DNA from: Spisula solida
Taxonomy: Eukaryota > Mollusca > Bivalvia > Venerida > Mactridae
Length of the DNA stretch: 64,000 nucleotides
Assembly: GCA_947247005.1 (NCBI GenBank)
Contig: OX365957.1
Location: 9,768,817 to 9,832,816 of the forward strand
Direction: 5' to 3'
Under the pieces are notes generated by a model, which was given only the letters and a program-made list of their open reading frames with translations, did no database searches and was not told the origin of the DNA. Made by a program: the position numbers and the translations under genes. Positions 23,262 to 35,608 of this stretch are shown one piece after another. The first letter of the stretch is position 1. Each line of letters opens with the position of its first letter.

Positions 23262-23690
23262 GCAGAGAACTGGACCAATACTACTGCACGTCTCAAGCCG
23301 CCATCCAGGAGACGGTCGACCATTTGGTTTTAAACCATCCAAACAAAGTACTAAAAGTTCGCAGGCGTGTGATTGATGAGTGTACTGGGAAGACAAAAGG
23401 CACTGGAAGATATCGGAGCACAGAATGAAGCCCGTTTCTGTCGTTTGTTACGTGAATGATATATAGCAGAAGACGAACCTGGGATACCAGCCATTCAGAG
23501 GATGGTGTATCGTCTCAATTTCAGAAAATGGCTCCTTAATCAATTAACATTGGGTTTCCCACCACCAGCCTCTTTCATTTGAGACATCCCAATTGTCCTC
23601 TACGAGGGACTTCTTACTGACATAGAACGCAGAATACAGCTTTATCCATTTACAAAATCTGGTTATAAGTTTTTCTGTGTTTGTTGTACA
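23262..23690 (+). pseudogene. Decayed transposon-encoded protein in Element A
   Basis: From about 23403 one frame reads protein-like sequence through two TGA codons. The pieces are LEDIGAQNEARFCRLLRE, then YIAEDEPGIPAIQRMVYRL, RKWLLNQLTLGFPPPASF, and DIPIVLYEGLLTDIERRIQL. Upstream, after an acceptor-like TTTTTCATATTGCAG (about 23264), another frame gives AAIQETVDHLVLNHPNKVLK, so a frameshift also seems present. The pattern (PGIPA, FPPP, hydrophobic/basic alternation) looks like real ancestral coding sequence. I cannot name the family. It is probably part of the element's own transposase or accessory protein. Confidence 0.5.
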
Positions 23691-24189
23691 TACCATACAT
23701 TTTTGTGTGATTTCGACTCAAAGATTACAATTGTAATATGGAAATAGTTGTTTATGATAGTATTACTTACTAAATAATGAAGATAAAATGGGTTATTCCC
23801 CTTGAATTATTCGAACTGTTGAAAAAGGACATAGTCTGCTCTGTAACACTTTTCTGATCCAATCCACACCAAACTTGATGAAATGTCTACGAGCATAATA
23901 ATTTTTGGACACATTCTGTAATCAGCGTAATCAGTCCTTGCATGGATTATGTCTATTGGGTAATTAAAAATTAATCAGTTTTTTTTCATAGTTCATTCTG
24001 TAACGATAGCCTTTTTTCCCTGATTTCACATTGTTTGACATTTTGGCATTATTGATCGGTCACCTTGTTTTCACTTACATTGTACTTTAAATTCATGTTA
24101 ACATTAGTTAACGTGTTACAAAGGTACTGGTAATTTACCTTTGTATTCCTATGTCGTCTTAATGTTAGATGTTTTTCTGTTGCTTTACG

Positions 24190-24540
24190 GATTTATTTGT
24201 ATACCCCAAGTATATATGGGGGCTATATTAGAGCCGTGCTTGAGGTTGGCTGGTTGGTCTGTTCGTAGGTCGGTCCGTGCAAAATTTCTCTGTATTATAT
24301 TTCTCTAAAGCAATTTGTCGGATTTTAATGCAACTTTGTATGACTTATCAGTACCAAGTCTAGTTGTACATATTGTCAGCACACGTTGGTACATGTATTT
24401 GCTTGTCCTCTGCAACCATTGGTTGGATGCCAATGAAACTTAGCATTACTTATCATTATGAAGTCTAGTTGCGCATATTGTCAGAGCACATTGAAGTGAC
24501 TATGTCAAGCAGTATATGGGTGAATTCATCACATTCAGTG
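24190..24540. repeat. Dispersed repeat fragment
   Basis: TATATGGGGGCTATATTAG is followed by TTGGCTGGTTGGTCTG-type sequence and two diverged copies of an AAGTCTAGTTG...CATATTGTCAG segment. This looks like the tail of a dispersed invertebrate repeat; family not identified. Confidence 0.35.
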
Positions 24541-24704
24541 ATATTTCTTGTTTAATCTGTGATTATTGAAATTATTCTCTAATTACCTTAATCTCTGCAT
24601 GTTCTTAAATCAAAAGTAATAAACAACCAATACAATGTTTAACAAATTTATTGTGTACCTGTTTTTATTGATGCAATACATACTCGTGCATTGTAAATAG
24701 GCAT

Positions 24705-24870
24705 GCTATTACATGGGTGAAAGTTTCACTATTGATACTGAGTACATTATTTTTAGATAAAGTCTATATCTATGATATTAACATGTTAAGTAAAGTATTT
24801 TTAGATAAAGTCTATATCTATGTCATTAACATGTTATCATCTAATGTGTTATCTTTCACCCATGTAGTAA
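24705..24870. mobile_element. Small MITE with internal direct repeat
   Basis: Inverted ends ATTACATGGGTGAAAG / CTTTCACCCATGTAGTAA enclose two copies of a ~40 bp direct repeat (TTTTTAGATAAAGTCTATAT...). It sits just outside Element B and inside Element A. Confidence 0.6.
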
Positions 24871-24949
24871 ACAATTGTTATGAAAATGTATGAGATTTAT
24901 TTGTGATACATCAAAGATTTCAGCCAATATACTGAAATACTAACAGCTT

Positions 24950-25715
24950 CACACCGTACAACCTGCTGTGTGTAAGGCAGTTCTGTATGTTGAAGGCAGA
25001 GACACACGCGTTTTGCGCCACGAGAGTGGGGTAAGTATTTGTTATTTAATATGTGCTTTGCGTTGCTTTTGAGAGTGATCACTTACATATATCGATGACG
25101 TGATGAATGAACAATAAGTAAATACAATTTATGTGCCCACAACTCCCATATTAATCGAGTAAACAGGTTTTATGTATGCGATGTTTGCCAAAATTTCGAA
25201 ACTTTCGCCTTTGCCATTACATTCTCAACTTAATTCGTGGTTTGGAACAATTCTAAAACATTGAATACAAACTTCAATCCTTCCTCAATATATTTGTCGT
25301 TTCCGTTTTTGAAAATGTACATTTTCTGTGAAGATACAGAGGTTTAAATTGAACGAGGTACAAATAAATGCTAACGAAATAGGCAGTTCTGTTTTTCGAA
25401 TGATAACGACAAAGGCAGTACGTTAAATATTAATGCTAACGCAGAGGCAGAGGTAAGAGACTTATGCTAACGACTAAGGCAGAAATTCTATTGACTTGAC
25501 AGGGCCATAAAACCCATTTGTACGATGTGTATGTTATAAATATAACCCAGGTTCATGTTAGGCTGTATTCCAAAGTCCATTTCACCAAGAATCACGAGCA
25601 CGACGAGTGTTTAGTGGTTATTTTCGTCCAGTTAATTAACGGAATATATTACATACCTGATGATCGCTGACGCTGGCAATTGTGTGAGTGGCATTTTATG
25701 CCTGTTAATGACGAG
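24950..25715 (+). repeat. Element B left TIR
   Basis: Inverted partner of 28275-29015. The motif copies lie at about 25368, 25402, 25431 and 25466. Confidence 0.88.
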
Positions 25716-28274
25716 TGCATGGCTTTTTGGGGCCTACGCTCTCCGGGCACTGTCTTAGAGTTTAGAAACGAGTGGTTTTCGTAGTATTCTATCGATAATA
25801 TAAGTACAATGTTAACAAAATGACGGTGAAATTTGCAGTTTTTGGGAGGCGCAATAAGTCATACAAGTTGCGTCAATGCCCCAGAGTGGGCCCTGCAAAT
25901 GATTCGGAAGAAGAAGAAGAGTTGAATTTTATAGTCTCCTAATCATTGAAGTCATACAATGGCCGGAAATCGAAGGTTGTTGCTCTGTCGAGGAGGTTGT
26001 ACTTTACATCTTATTCGTGCTGGAGCTTTAATTCTCTTAAACTTAGTGCATGTCCATGCACGTTTACATATTTAATAAATGTAGATCTATGACAGTAAGG
26101 TATAAATACAGCACTTGTTTATCAGCAGTTTACATAAACTGTAAGTCATCGACACTGTATTTTTACGTGTTACTCTAACTGCTTTATGTAATATAGATAC
26201 TTTTTGGTTGTTCGAGAATCGACCAACTATAGTTATATACCCACGCTATACTTTAGTTGATGAAACTACTTTTCTTCTTACACCGCCGCTAGGTAGCGCC
26301 ACATTTGCAATAGTAAACCGGTCAACAGGTATTGCATAACTACCGACACGGATGTAAACCGTCATGCAAAATAGTTCCATCAATTGCAGCAAATAAATAC
26401 TCCAAAGCTATTTCATATTTCTAAATCTATAGGACAGTTGGATATCCCAATGAATAATTTAAACCTATTTCCAATATTTCTTTGTATTTACAAAGCAATT
26501 ACCACTTCTGATAACTGCCTTTCGTACCTTTTTCGTCGGCATAAACTGTTACGTAATCATATACTGTGGTACAGACCCAGTATTTCTAATTATATCGAGG
26601 TCATAGTTCCATGCGTAATCAATCTAGCTACTCTCAACGAGCGGTACGCGGAATATCCATAACTCCGAGCATCACTCTATATAAATTGTTACACATACAC
26701 GTAGCTGATTAGGTTAGATTAATCAGACGGTAGTATCCGATGTTACACGTAACTGGATCATTTGGACTAATACATTTAACATAAACCGGAATAAATTCGA
26801 TCAGCATCCAAACTGCTGAACAATACTAGAAATTATTTGGCCGCAGAAAACTATTTGACTTGTACTTCTTGCATTCATTCATTCCAATCATGAAAGCTCG
26901 GACATTTCCGTTTGTCTCCGGTAAATAATTCAATGCATACAGGCCGAGGTGATCAGAATGGTATTCATTCGAACAACTGATGACTTTCAGCGCTTTGATT
27001 TTATATGAAATGTTATTGATAACAACTACATTTGTACATCGTAAATCTAATTATACATGTACATAAAGAATTTACGCGTACTTGCGTCTCGTCTTATTGG
27101 TATTATGCTAGGCCTGGTTGCATAATTATCTGTGGTCCTGAAGACGTAAGATGATGTCATTAAGACCAAACAACTTTTTTTTTACAATTAAATCCACCTC
27201 GGATACGTATGATCATTTCGTTTCTTTTCGTATTAACCACTATTGACGTGCAAATTGGACATATATACTAAAAACATGTACTATAATTAAGATATTGCAA
27301 TAAAAAGAAGTTCAACATATGTTGTGTCTTCAGACGAAACTTTAATTGGCTCTTCTCCCAATCTTAATATATCATGTAAGCTGAATTGACCTCTTTTGTT
27401 CGTGCTTCTAAACAGCAGCAAAACAATCAGAAATCCGATCTTTGCTAATTGTAACTATAACAAAAGAAAACCGTGATATCACACTACATATCGTCGTTTT
27501 AATCACTTTAAAATGGTTGTACAATTTTAAGAAATATTTGCCTATTATGAAATAATGGTTAGCTTAAACTTCGTCGGGTTTTTTTGAGGTTGAGTGATTG
27601 TTTATTATCCTCGTCAATAGGTGTGCCTGGGTCGAGGGTATCCCAGTACACACCTTACAAATTCTGAATTAGTGTATACTAGTATGTATAAATGTGAATT
27701 AGTAAAAAAGGTAAGATATAATATATAGCACAAATTGCAATGATAACCATGTAGTTATAATATTTAGAATACATTTAGAAGACCAAACAACTTAGCATGT
27801 AATAATATGTTACATGATATACGTGATGCTACATGAGCACGTATTGCCGAACTGTTTTAAGCAGCCCATAAATAGATGTAATACCGTGTACTCTATGACT
27901 GTTTAAATAACCTAACTGTTTTATTTATAAAATACAGGAAATGTTAATCAACATTGAATGCTTAGAAAATTAATACCAAGATCATATGTTCGACTGCACA
28001 TGTATAGTAATGTATCGGGGCATTACAATGTTTTACGACATTATGTCTTATGTTCGTCGTGTGAGTTATTCACGAAAAATAGTCAAATAAAATTTGTAAC
28101 ATACAAATAACATACATTTTTGTATAAACATAACAATGAATTAAGTTCCCTGTCAAGTAATTTGAATTGCTGCGTTTCGACCTTACATAGTCTATAGAAT
28201 GCTAAAAACTATTCGTTTCTTAACTTCATGATAATAAATGGAGTGCTTATTGCCCCCCACCCCCAACACACCAG

Positions 28275-29015
28275 TTCGTCATTTACAGACATAAAGGGCC
28301 ACTCACAACCGATAATTGCCAGCGTCAGCGATCACCAGGTATATAATATATGCCGTTAATCAACTTGATGAAATTAACCACTAAACACTCGTTATTCTTG
28401 GTTAAATTGGCAGTGCAATACAGCCTAACATGAATGTGGGTTATATTTATAACATATAAATCGTACAAAGGAGTTTTATGGCCCTGTCAAGTAATTATAA
28501 TTTCTGCCTTAGTCGTTAGCATAAGTCTCTTATCTCTGCCTTTGCGTTAGCATTAATATTCAACGATCTGCCTTTGTCGTTATCATTCGAAAAACAGAAC
28601 TGCCTATTTCGTTAGCATTTTTTTTGTACCTCGTTCAATTTAATGTACATTTTTCAAAACGGAAACGACAGATATATTGAGGAAGGATTGAAGTTTGTAT
28701 TCAATGTTTTAGAATTGTTCCAAACCACGAATTAAGTTGAGAATGTAATGTCAAAGGCGAAAGTTTCGAAATTTTGGCAAACGTCGCATACATAAAACCT
28801 GTTAACTCGATTAATATGGCATTTGTGGGCACATAAATTGTATATACTTATTGTTCATTCATCACGTCATCGATATATGTAAGTGATCACTCTCAAAAGC
28901 AACACAAAGCACATATAAAATAACAAATACTTACCCCACTCTAGTGGCGCAAAACGCGTGTGTCTCTGCCTTTAACATACAGAACTGCCTTACACACAGC
29001 GGGTTGTACGGTGTG
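28275..29015 (-). repeat. Element B right TIR
   Basis: Inverted partner of 24950-25715, with small indels and substitutions. The two arms are more diverged than those of Element A. Confidence 0.88.
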
Positions 29016-29099
29016 AGCTTGTATCTGGAATAAGTTCTGCCAGTACATATAGCTATATTTGCCTATATGGCCATGCCCTTACCATGTACAACACATGCC

Positions 29100-29525
29100 T
29101 AAATACCATGTTACTACTAAACATCATTACATGGGCGTATGAGCTGTGGGCCAGGCCCCCAATGTCAGTACAGGGGGCAACATATTGTTTGCCCCAATAA
29201 TTCAGCCCATAATGTTCAGCCTGAAATAGTCTTGTAATAGGTTATTAGGTTTTTGTGCATGGTGACAAAGCATAAAATGAGCATTTTTCGGGGGAGCATG
29301 CCCCGGACCCCCTAGTAAAATACTCAGTAATAAAATTACGATTAATAGCTATAAACGGCAACACAGCAGATATACCTTCTGCACTTATTACACACACAAC
29401 ATTTATTGTATGGTATTAAATATCTTTAAATGTCAATGAATTCCATCCAACTGAAAACAATATTTGCCCCCTCCCAAATATTTGCCCCCCCCCCCGAATG
29501 TTGCAGACGCTCCTACGACCATGCA
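29100..29525. repeat. G/C-run-rich dispersed element fragment
   Basis: It contains GGGGGAGCATGCCCCGGACC and CCCCCTCCC / CCCCCCCCCC runs between loosely inverted ends (GGGCGTATGAGC / GCTCCTACGACC). It looks like a non-autonomous DNA transposon; no clear target duplication. Confidence 0.35.
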
Positions 29526-30390
29526 TTATTGGCTAATTAAGTTATAGTAGCTTGTCTAGGGTTGGTGTTTTTTCTGAGAAAGTCAGATTCCAAAATATTA
29601 GTTTTCTCATAGCACTCAGGCACATAAGGACATGAACCCTGGATAACTTAGTATGTACATTATTTATGTGATTTGATATCATCACAAGCAGATAATCTAT
29701 GTATGCATATTACACTTAATAATATCGGAGACTTTACATAGAGATGATGCATTCATCCTCTAAAGGCACTGAATATACATGAGTTTTTTTCAAGTACTAT
29801 CAAACCGGACTTAAAGACCATCTACAAACAAAGTCCACCCTTAGAGCACCTGTTTTCAAATACTTAAAAAAGGTATCTTCCCTCAGACCAGTGTCAATTA
29901 CATTTAATCTGCAAGTATGACTACCGGTCATTGAAGGCCATTTTGAGCTATTTGATTGGGTGATCTTTACGAACGTGCTTGACTGTACTGATACACCAAA
30001 CACTGCAATAACACAAACAATGAATGAAACATGCAAATTAAGACATTATTTGTTTGAAATTTGACGTTAACACTCATTTTTTGCTTTATACAGGACAATC
30101 CACCATTCCATGTTTCACTCTCAACAAAATATGTTGACATGATAATGTTCTTGATGCATGCATGCTATAAACGATGCTTTGCGTCCAATGAACACTTAAT
30201 ATATGCCTTTGATATCAAGTTGAAGAACGCTATGAAAATGGAATAATATAAAATACTACTACAGGTATAAATTAACTGAGAGTTTCATTGCAAAATAGTG
30301 TTGGTAAAGTATGTATCATGTATTGGTTACACATTTAAGAGGCATTGGCAGGGTCATTCACTCACTCGATTATTTACAATGTCTGAGCAA

Positions 30391-30654
30391 TTACAAGTTT
30401 AGTCCTCGGCGAACATGTGGTAACATTTTAGCTTCATGAGCTTTATGATGTTCTCTTACTGTGGTTGGATGCCATACAGGATCCTCTGGTTTTGCGACGT
30501 TTCCAAGTTTGCGCTTACGTTTTCCCCGCGCCCTCTCCTCGGTGTCGAAATAGTGGTTCCTGTAAAAAGAAAATGAACTAAACTCATTATACAGTCGCTT
30601 TACGAGTTTGCATGAGCGTGTAACTGACATCAGCTTTGCTGTTAGTCTACTCAT
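30391..30654 (-). CDS. Fragment of an Element A-encoded basic protein (unidentified)
   Basis: A minus-strand frame includes INASMSRLTAKLMSVTR and CKLVKRL, upstream of an intron of about 60 bp (donor GTATAATG near 30580; acceptor TTCTTTTTACAG near 30560). It continues NHYFDTEERARGKRKRKLGN, WHPTTVREHHKAHEAK and ends LPHVRRGLNL. The C terminus is strongly basic (KRKRK). The intron call is tentative but gives consistent phase. Its position inside Element A suggests the 3' end of the element's gene. I do not recognise the family with confidence; a KDZ-type transposase tail was considered but cannot be supported. Confidence 0.35.
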   Translation of the reverse strand: MSRLTAKLMSVTRSCKLVKRLYNEFSSFSFYRNHYFDTEERARGKRKRKLGNVAKPEDPVWHPTTVREHHKAHEAKMLPHVRRGLNL

Positions 30655-31611
30655 AGACGCATTAATATGCGCCGAGCTTCTTCTTGAGTTTTCTACAGGA
30701 TTCCGTTCAAAAACTCACAACTAAACTTGTTTGGCTAGAGTGGCAATGGCCCTTTTGCAGACGATGATATAATAGTCTTCGAAATGGCGATAGGTCTAGT
30801 TTTTCTTGACTGCATAATTCTTCCGTTCTATCGCGGTTTCTACCATGAACAGCAATTTTCAGAAAATAATATACTATTACAATGCATAAATGTGCTGTAA
30901 TCAAAGCACCGAAAATATTTTACTTGATGTATTACCTGCTCTTGAAAGCTGGACAGCAATATTGCAGTAACAACATACTGATAAAGACAACATTACAAGG
31001 TTAAGAACATTATATGTGCTATAGGATTACCTCGGCAAATTATTTAGATACTGCAGGTAGAATAGAAAAGATATATATATATAATCCTATCCAGTAAGGG
31101 ATTATCAAAGACCATATGTATTTGGATGGTCAACTGGAGGTTAAATAACTCACCCTAATTATGGACAGGTCCGTGATGTTTTTTCTGTTTGATCGTCATC
31201 TTCTTCACCAGGTGTTTTTCCAATTACTTTAGTGGGATATACCTTTGCTGCGGTCGTCGTCATGTGGAATCCCCTAAAATGATGGTTTGCGATTCATTAT
31301 CAATTGCAACTAAGAATAATATACCGGTTGGAAAGTTGTTTCTCGAAAATATATCTAGTGAAATTAGTGTCGTTTCTGTAAATGTACATCTGGTATACAT
31401 AACTCCCATTTGAATCCCAGCCTCAAAGTGGGAGGGGATTATAGAAACCGTCTCCTTCCGTCTGTGTCGTAACAATTTACTGTCAGGCGCGACTTACATG
31501 AATTTCAAAGCATAGCCTTAACAATTGAACACGACGTAAAGAACACGCACACCAACCGCGCCCGATCATTGTCATGTTTGGCACTGATACTCACGAGACC
31601 ACACTTGTTTT

Positions 31612-32373
31612 ATTTTCATCCCTTACTATACAGTGTTAATTTGAACGAACAAGTGTAAATCAAAATCATCTGAAACGGAATTATTAATAATGTTCCCGAC
31701 GAAAGATTCAAACGAACGTGCAAACGATGTCGCAAGTACCAAATGATACAATTCTGGTAACTATGTATATGAATCTACAAAGACACGGTAAATAAATAAA
31801 ATCTAATATGTCGCCATTGAACTGCTAACGATATAAAAGTGTGTCTCAACCGGTGCCAAATAGGCCTGTGTGTCTCAACCGTTGCTACTTTTTAGCTGAT
31901 ATTCTCCGGAGAATTTCCACCGGTGCGTGGTATCCCTACCGGTGCGTTTGCAAATCTAAAGAATGCTATTTTTGACGCTTGCACGTTGGTAAACGACGAA
32001 ATTGTATGTATATGGCCAAGGGGATCTGATTCTAGGGCATTTGACAAAGTGACCATTTATAGACGACGGTATGTGCGACAATATGACCGGATAAAAATGC
32101 AGTTCTCGATTCATTTTTCAACTTCGTGAAATTTCCAGGTTCAATCACGGTTTTATTGAATAATATTACAATACCAGGCATGGCACCTGTATCGATGAAC
32201 GCGGCAATTCTAGCTGCATCGTATCCAACACAAAACTAAACATAAAAGCATTACAAAAGACTATAAGAAGTGAAGAAACAAGCGCCTACCTTTTCGCTGT
32301 AAAACAGTCCGCCATCTTGGTGTGTCTCGACCGGTGCACGGAAAATCCCATCCGGCGCAGTTACACGACAGTG
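31612..32373 (-). repeat. Element A right TIR
   Basis: Inverted partner of 22271-23040, with the same motif order and the same start and donor context. Few substitutions separate the arms, which points to recent insertion or to gene conversion between arms. Confidence 0.9.
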
Positions 32374-32589
32374 AGTCCAGTAGTAGAATTATTATCAAGA
32401 TAAGAACACAGCCGATGTGGTCAAAATTCGAATTGTTCTGATAAATTGTGACATATTTGTGAAATAACTAAATAGGTCAATGACACTAAGTTTTGCTATT
32501 GAAAAATAATTCACAATGAGGATCCTGGCATAAATCAAACAGTTCTAAAGCTAGTTTTATAAAGTGTATAAATAAAATAATGTGGGTTT

Positions 32590-35299
32590 GATGCGTTTAC
32601 TGATGATGATGATATAATGTGGGTTGGCCAGGTAGCTACTATTACTTCTGCTGATGGTGTAATGCAGGTTTGACCATGAAGCTGCTGCTACTGCTCATGG
32701 TGCAATGTGGCTTTGACCAGATAACTGCTGTTACTGCTGCTGATGGTAAATGCGGGGTTGATCAGGAAACTGCTGCTATTGCTGAGGATGTTGTTATGCT
32801 TGGTTGACCAGGTAGCTGCTGTTACTGCTGTTGATATAATGCGGGATTTACCAGGTATCTGCTGTTACTACCGCTGATGGAGTAATGCAGGGTTGACAAA
32901 GAAGCTGCTGCCCCTGCTGATTCTGTAATGCTGGGTATAAAAGGTAACTGCTGTTACTGCTAATGGTGTAATGCGGGGTTGACCAGGTAGCTGCTGTTAC
33001 TACTGATGATGTATGCGGATTGGAACAGGTAGCTTCCATTACAGCTGATGGTGTAATTTGGGTTCAACTGGTAGCTGTTGCTACTGCTGATGGCGATAAA
33101 ATGTGGGTTTGACCAGGTAGCCTCCGTTACTTCTGATGGTGTAATGTGGGTTTCACCTGGTAGCTGCTGCTACAGCTGATGATGATATAATGCGGGGTTG
33201 ACCAGGTAGATGCTGCTACTGCTGATGATGATATAGTACGGGGTTGACCAGGTAGTTGCTGCTACTGCTAATGATGATATAATGCGGGGTTGACCAGGTA
33301 GTTGCTGTCACTACTGATGATGATATAATACGGGGTTGACCAGGTAACTGCTGCTACTACTGATGATGATATAATGCGGGGTTGACCAGGTAGATGCTGC
33401 TACTGCTGATGATAATATAATGCGGGGTTGACCAGGTAGTTGCTGTCACTACTGATGATGATATAATGCGGGGTTGACCAGGTAGTTGCTGCTACAGCTG
33501 ATGATGATATAATGCGGGGTTGACCAGGTAGTTGCTGCTACTACTGATGATGATATAATGCGGGGTTGACCAGGTAACTGCTGCTACTGCTGATGATGAT
33601 GTAATGCGGGGTTGACCAGGTAGATGCTGTTACTACTAATGATGATATAATGCGGGGTTAACCAGGTAGTTGCTGCTACTGATGATGATGATATAATGCG
33701 GGTTGACCAGGTAGTTACTGCTACTGCTGATGATATAATGCGGGGTTGACCAGGTAGATACTGCTACAGCTGATGATGATATAATGCGGGGTTGACCAGG
33801 TAGTTACTGCTACTGCTGATGATATAATGCGGGATTGACCAGGTAGATGCTGCTACTGGTGATGATGATATAATGCGGGGTTGACCAGGTAGATACTGCT
33901 ACAGCTGATGATGATATATTGCGGGGTTGACCAGGTAGTTGCTGTCACTACTGATGATGATGATATAATGCGGGGTTGACCAGGTAGTTGCTGTCACTAC
34001 TGCTGATGATATAATGCGGGGTTGACCAGGTAGTTGCTGCTACTGCTGATGATAATATAATGCGGGGTTGACCAGGTAGCTGCTGTTACTGTTGATGATG
34101 ATATAATGCGGGGTTGACCAGGTAGTTGCTGTCACTACTGATGATGATATAATGCGGGGTTGACCAGGTAGTTGCTGTTACTGCTGATGATGATATAATG
34201 CGGGGTTGACCAGGTAGTTGCTGTCACTACTGATGATAATATAATGCGGGGTTGACCAGGTAGTTGCTGCTACTGCTAATGATGATATAATGCGGGGTTG
34301 ACCAGGTAGTTGCTGTCACTACTGATGATAATATAATGCGGGGTTGACCAGGTAGTTGCTGCTACTGCTGATGATGATATAATGCGGGGTTGACCAGGTA
34401 ACTGCTGCTACTGCTGATGATGATATAATGCGGGGTTGACCAGGTAACTGCTGTCACTACTGATGATGATATAATGCGGGGTTGACCAGGTAGTTGCTGT
34501 CACTACTGATGACGATGATATAATGCGGGGTTGACCAGGTAATTGCTGCTACTGCTAATGATGATATAATGCGGAGTTGACCAGGTAGTTGCTGTCACTA
34601 CTGATGATGATATAATGCGGGGTTGACCAGGTAGTTGCTGTCACTACTGATGACGATGATATAATGCGGGGTTGACCAGGTAGTTGCTGCTACTGCTAAT
34701 GATGATATAATGCGGGGTTGACCAGGTAGTTGCTGCTACTGCTAATGATGATATAATGCGGAGTTGACCAGGTAGTTGCTGTCACTACTGATGACGATGA
34801 TATAATGCGGGGTTGACCAGGTAACTGCTGCTACTGCTGATGATGATATAATGCGGGGTTGACCAGGTAGTTGCTGTCACTACTGATGATGATATAATGC
34901 GGGGTTGACCAGGTAGTTGCTGCTACTGCTAATGATGATATAATGCGGAGTTGACCAGGTAGTTGCTGACACTACTGATGATGATATAATGCGGGGTTGA
35001 CCAGGTAGTTGCTGTCACTACTGATGACGATGATATAATGCGGGGTTGACCAGGTAACTGCTGCTACTGCTGATGATGATATAATGCGGGATTGACCAGG
35101 TAGTTGCTGTCACTACTGATGGCGATGATATAATGCGGGGTTGACCAGGTAGATACTGCTACTGCTGATGATAATATAATGCGGGGTTGACCAGGTAGTT
35201 GCTGCTACTGCTGATGATGATATAATGCGGGGTTGACCAGGTAGTTGCTGCTACTGCTGATGATGATATAATGCGGGGTTGACCAGGTAACTGCTGCTA
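32590..35299 (+). repeat. Minisatellite 2, left segment (46-48 bp units)
   Basis: About 57 units with the core GGGGTTGACCAGGTAGTTGC, TGCTACTGCTGATGATGAT and ATAATGC. Units at 32.6-33.2 kb are diverged; from about 33.2 kb they are homogeneous. Open frames are incidental. The array is cut at about 35300 by a LINE insertion. Confidence 0.96.
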
Positions 35300-35325
35300 T
35301 AATAATAATAATAATAGTAATAAAG
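35300..35325 (-). repeat. (TTA)n tail of the LINE
   Basis: Short trinucleotide run at the 3' end of the minus-strand LINE, joining it to minisatellite 2. Confidence 0.75.
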
Positions 35326-35608
35326 ACTTTAGTTACTGAAGGTGAAAACACATTAAGTTACATACATAATATATACACTTATTTTCAATGCAGCCTTCGT
35401 TGAAATAACATTTTAACAAGAATAAAACAAAAGCAAAACAAAAACATACATGTATACATTTCCGACGAACACTCACTTGAATTATATAACTAAGAATCAC
35501 ATTTATGCATAACAACATACATTAACAATGAACTATTCATTTGATGAAGAGACTCAATAATTATTAAATAAACAAACATATACAATGTACAAACAATACA
35601 TACGAGTC

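Larger units (their letters stand above)
24945..29020. mobile_element. Element B: 4.07 kb long-TIR DNA transposon, 5 bp TSD AGCTT
   Basis: The arms 24950-25715 and 28275-29015 are inverted copies of about 750 bp. They begin CACACCGTACAACC and are flanked by exact AGCTT at 24945-24949 and 29016-29020. The architecture is that of Element A, with unrelated TIR sequence. B lies wholly inside A, so A inserted first. Each TIR has four copies of a GCTAACGNNNNAGGCAG-like motif. The 2.56 kb core has no recognisable transposase; a 41-codon frame at 25820-25942 (plus, acidic middle SEEEEE) is the only candidate noted. Probably non-autonomous. Confidence 0.85.
22266..32378. mobile_element. Element A: 10.1 kb long-TIR DNA transposon, 5 bp TSD AGTCC
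   Basis: The TIR arms 22271-23040 and 31612-32373 are near-identical inverted copies of about 765 bp. They begin CACTGTCGTGTAACTGCGCC. Exact AGTCC copies flank the element (22266-22270 and 32374-32378). A 5 bp duplication with CAC ends is the known pattern of the Transib/RAG-like superfamily, but I see no RAG1-like core, so that label is only a pointer. Each TIR holds an inward ATGGCGGAC start followed by a possible donor, and three copies of a GAGACACAC motif. Inside are a decayed coding remnant (23.4 kb), a basic coding exon (30.4-30.65 kb, minus) and the nested Element B. Without B it is about 6.0 kb. Confidence 0.85.

Noticed and set aside
30391..30654. KDZ-type transposase tail
   Set aside because: Considered from helical and basic composition; too short and too diverged to support without a profile search.
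22266..32378. Element A as a functional ProtoRAG transposon
   Set aside because: The ends and duplication fit, but no RAG1- or RAG2-like sequence was seen; only the architecture is claimed.
32848..33039. Short frame within minisatellite 2
   Set aside because: Purely repeat-derived, with no conserved start.
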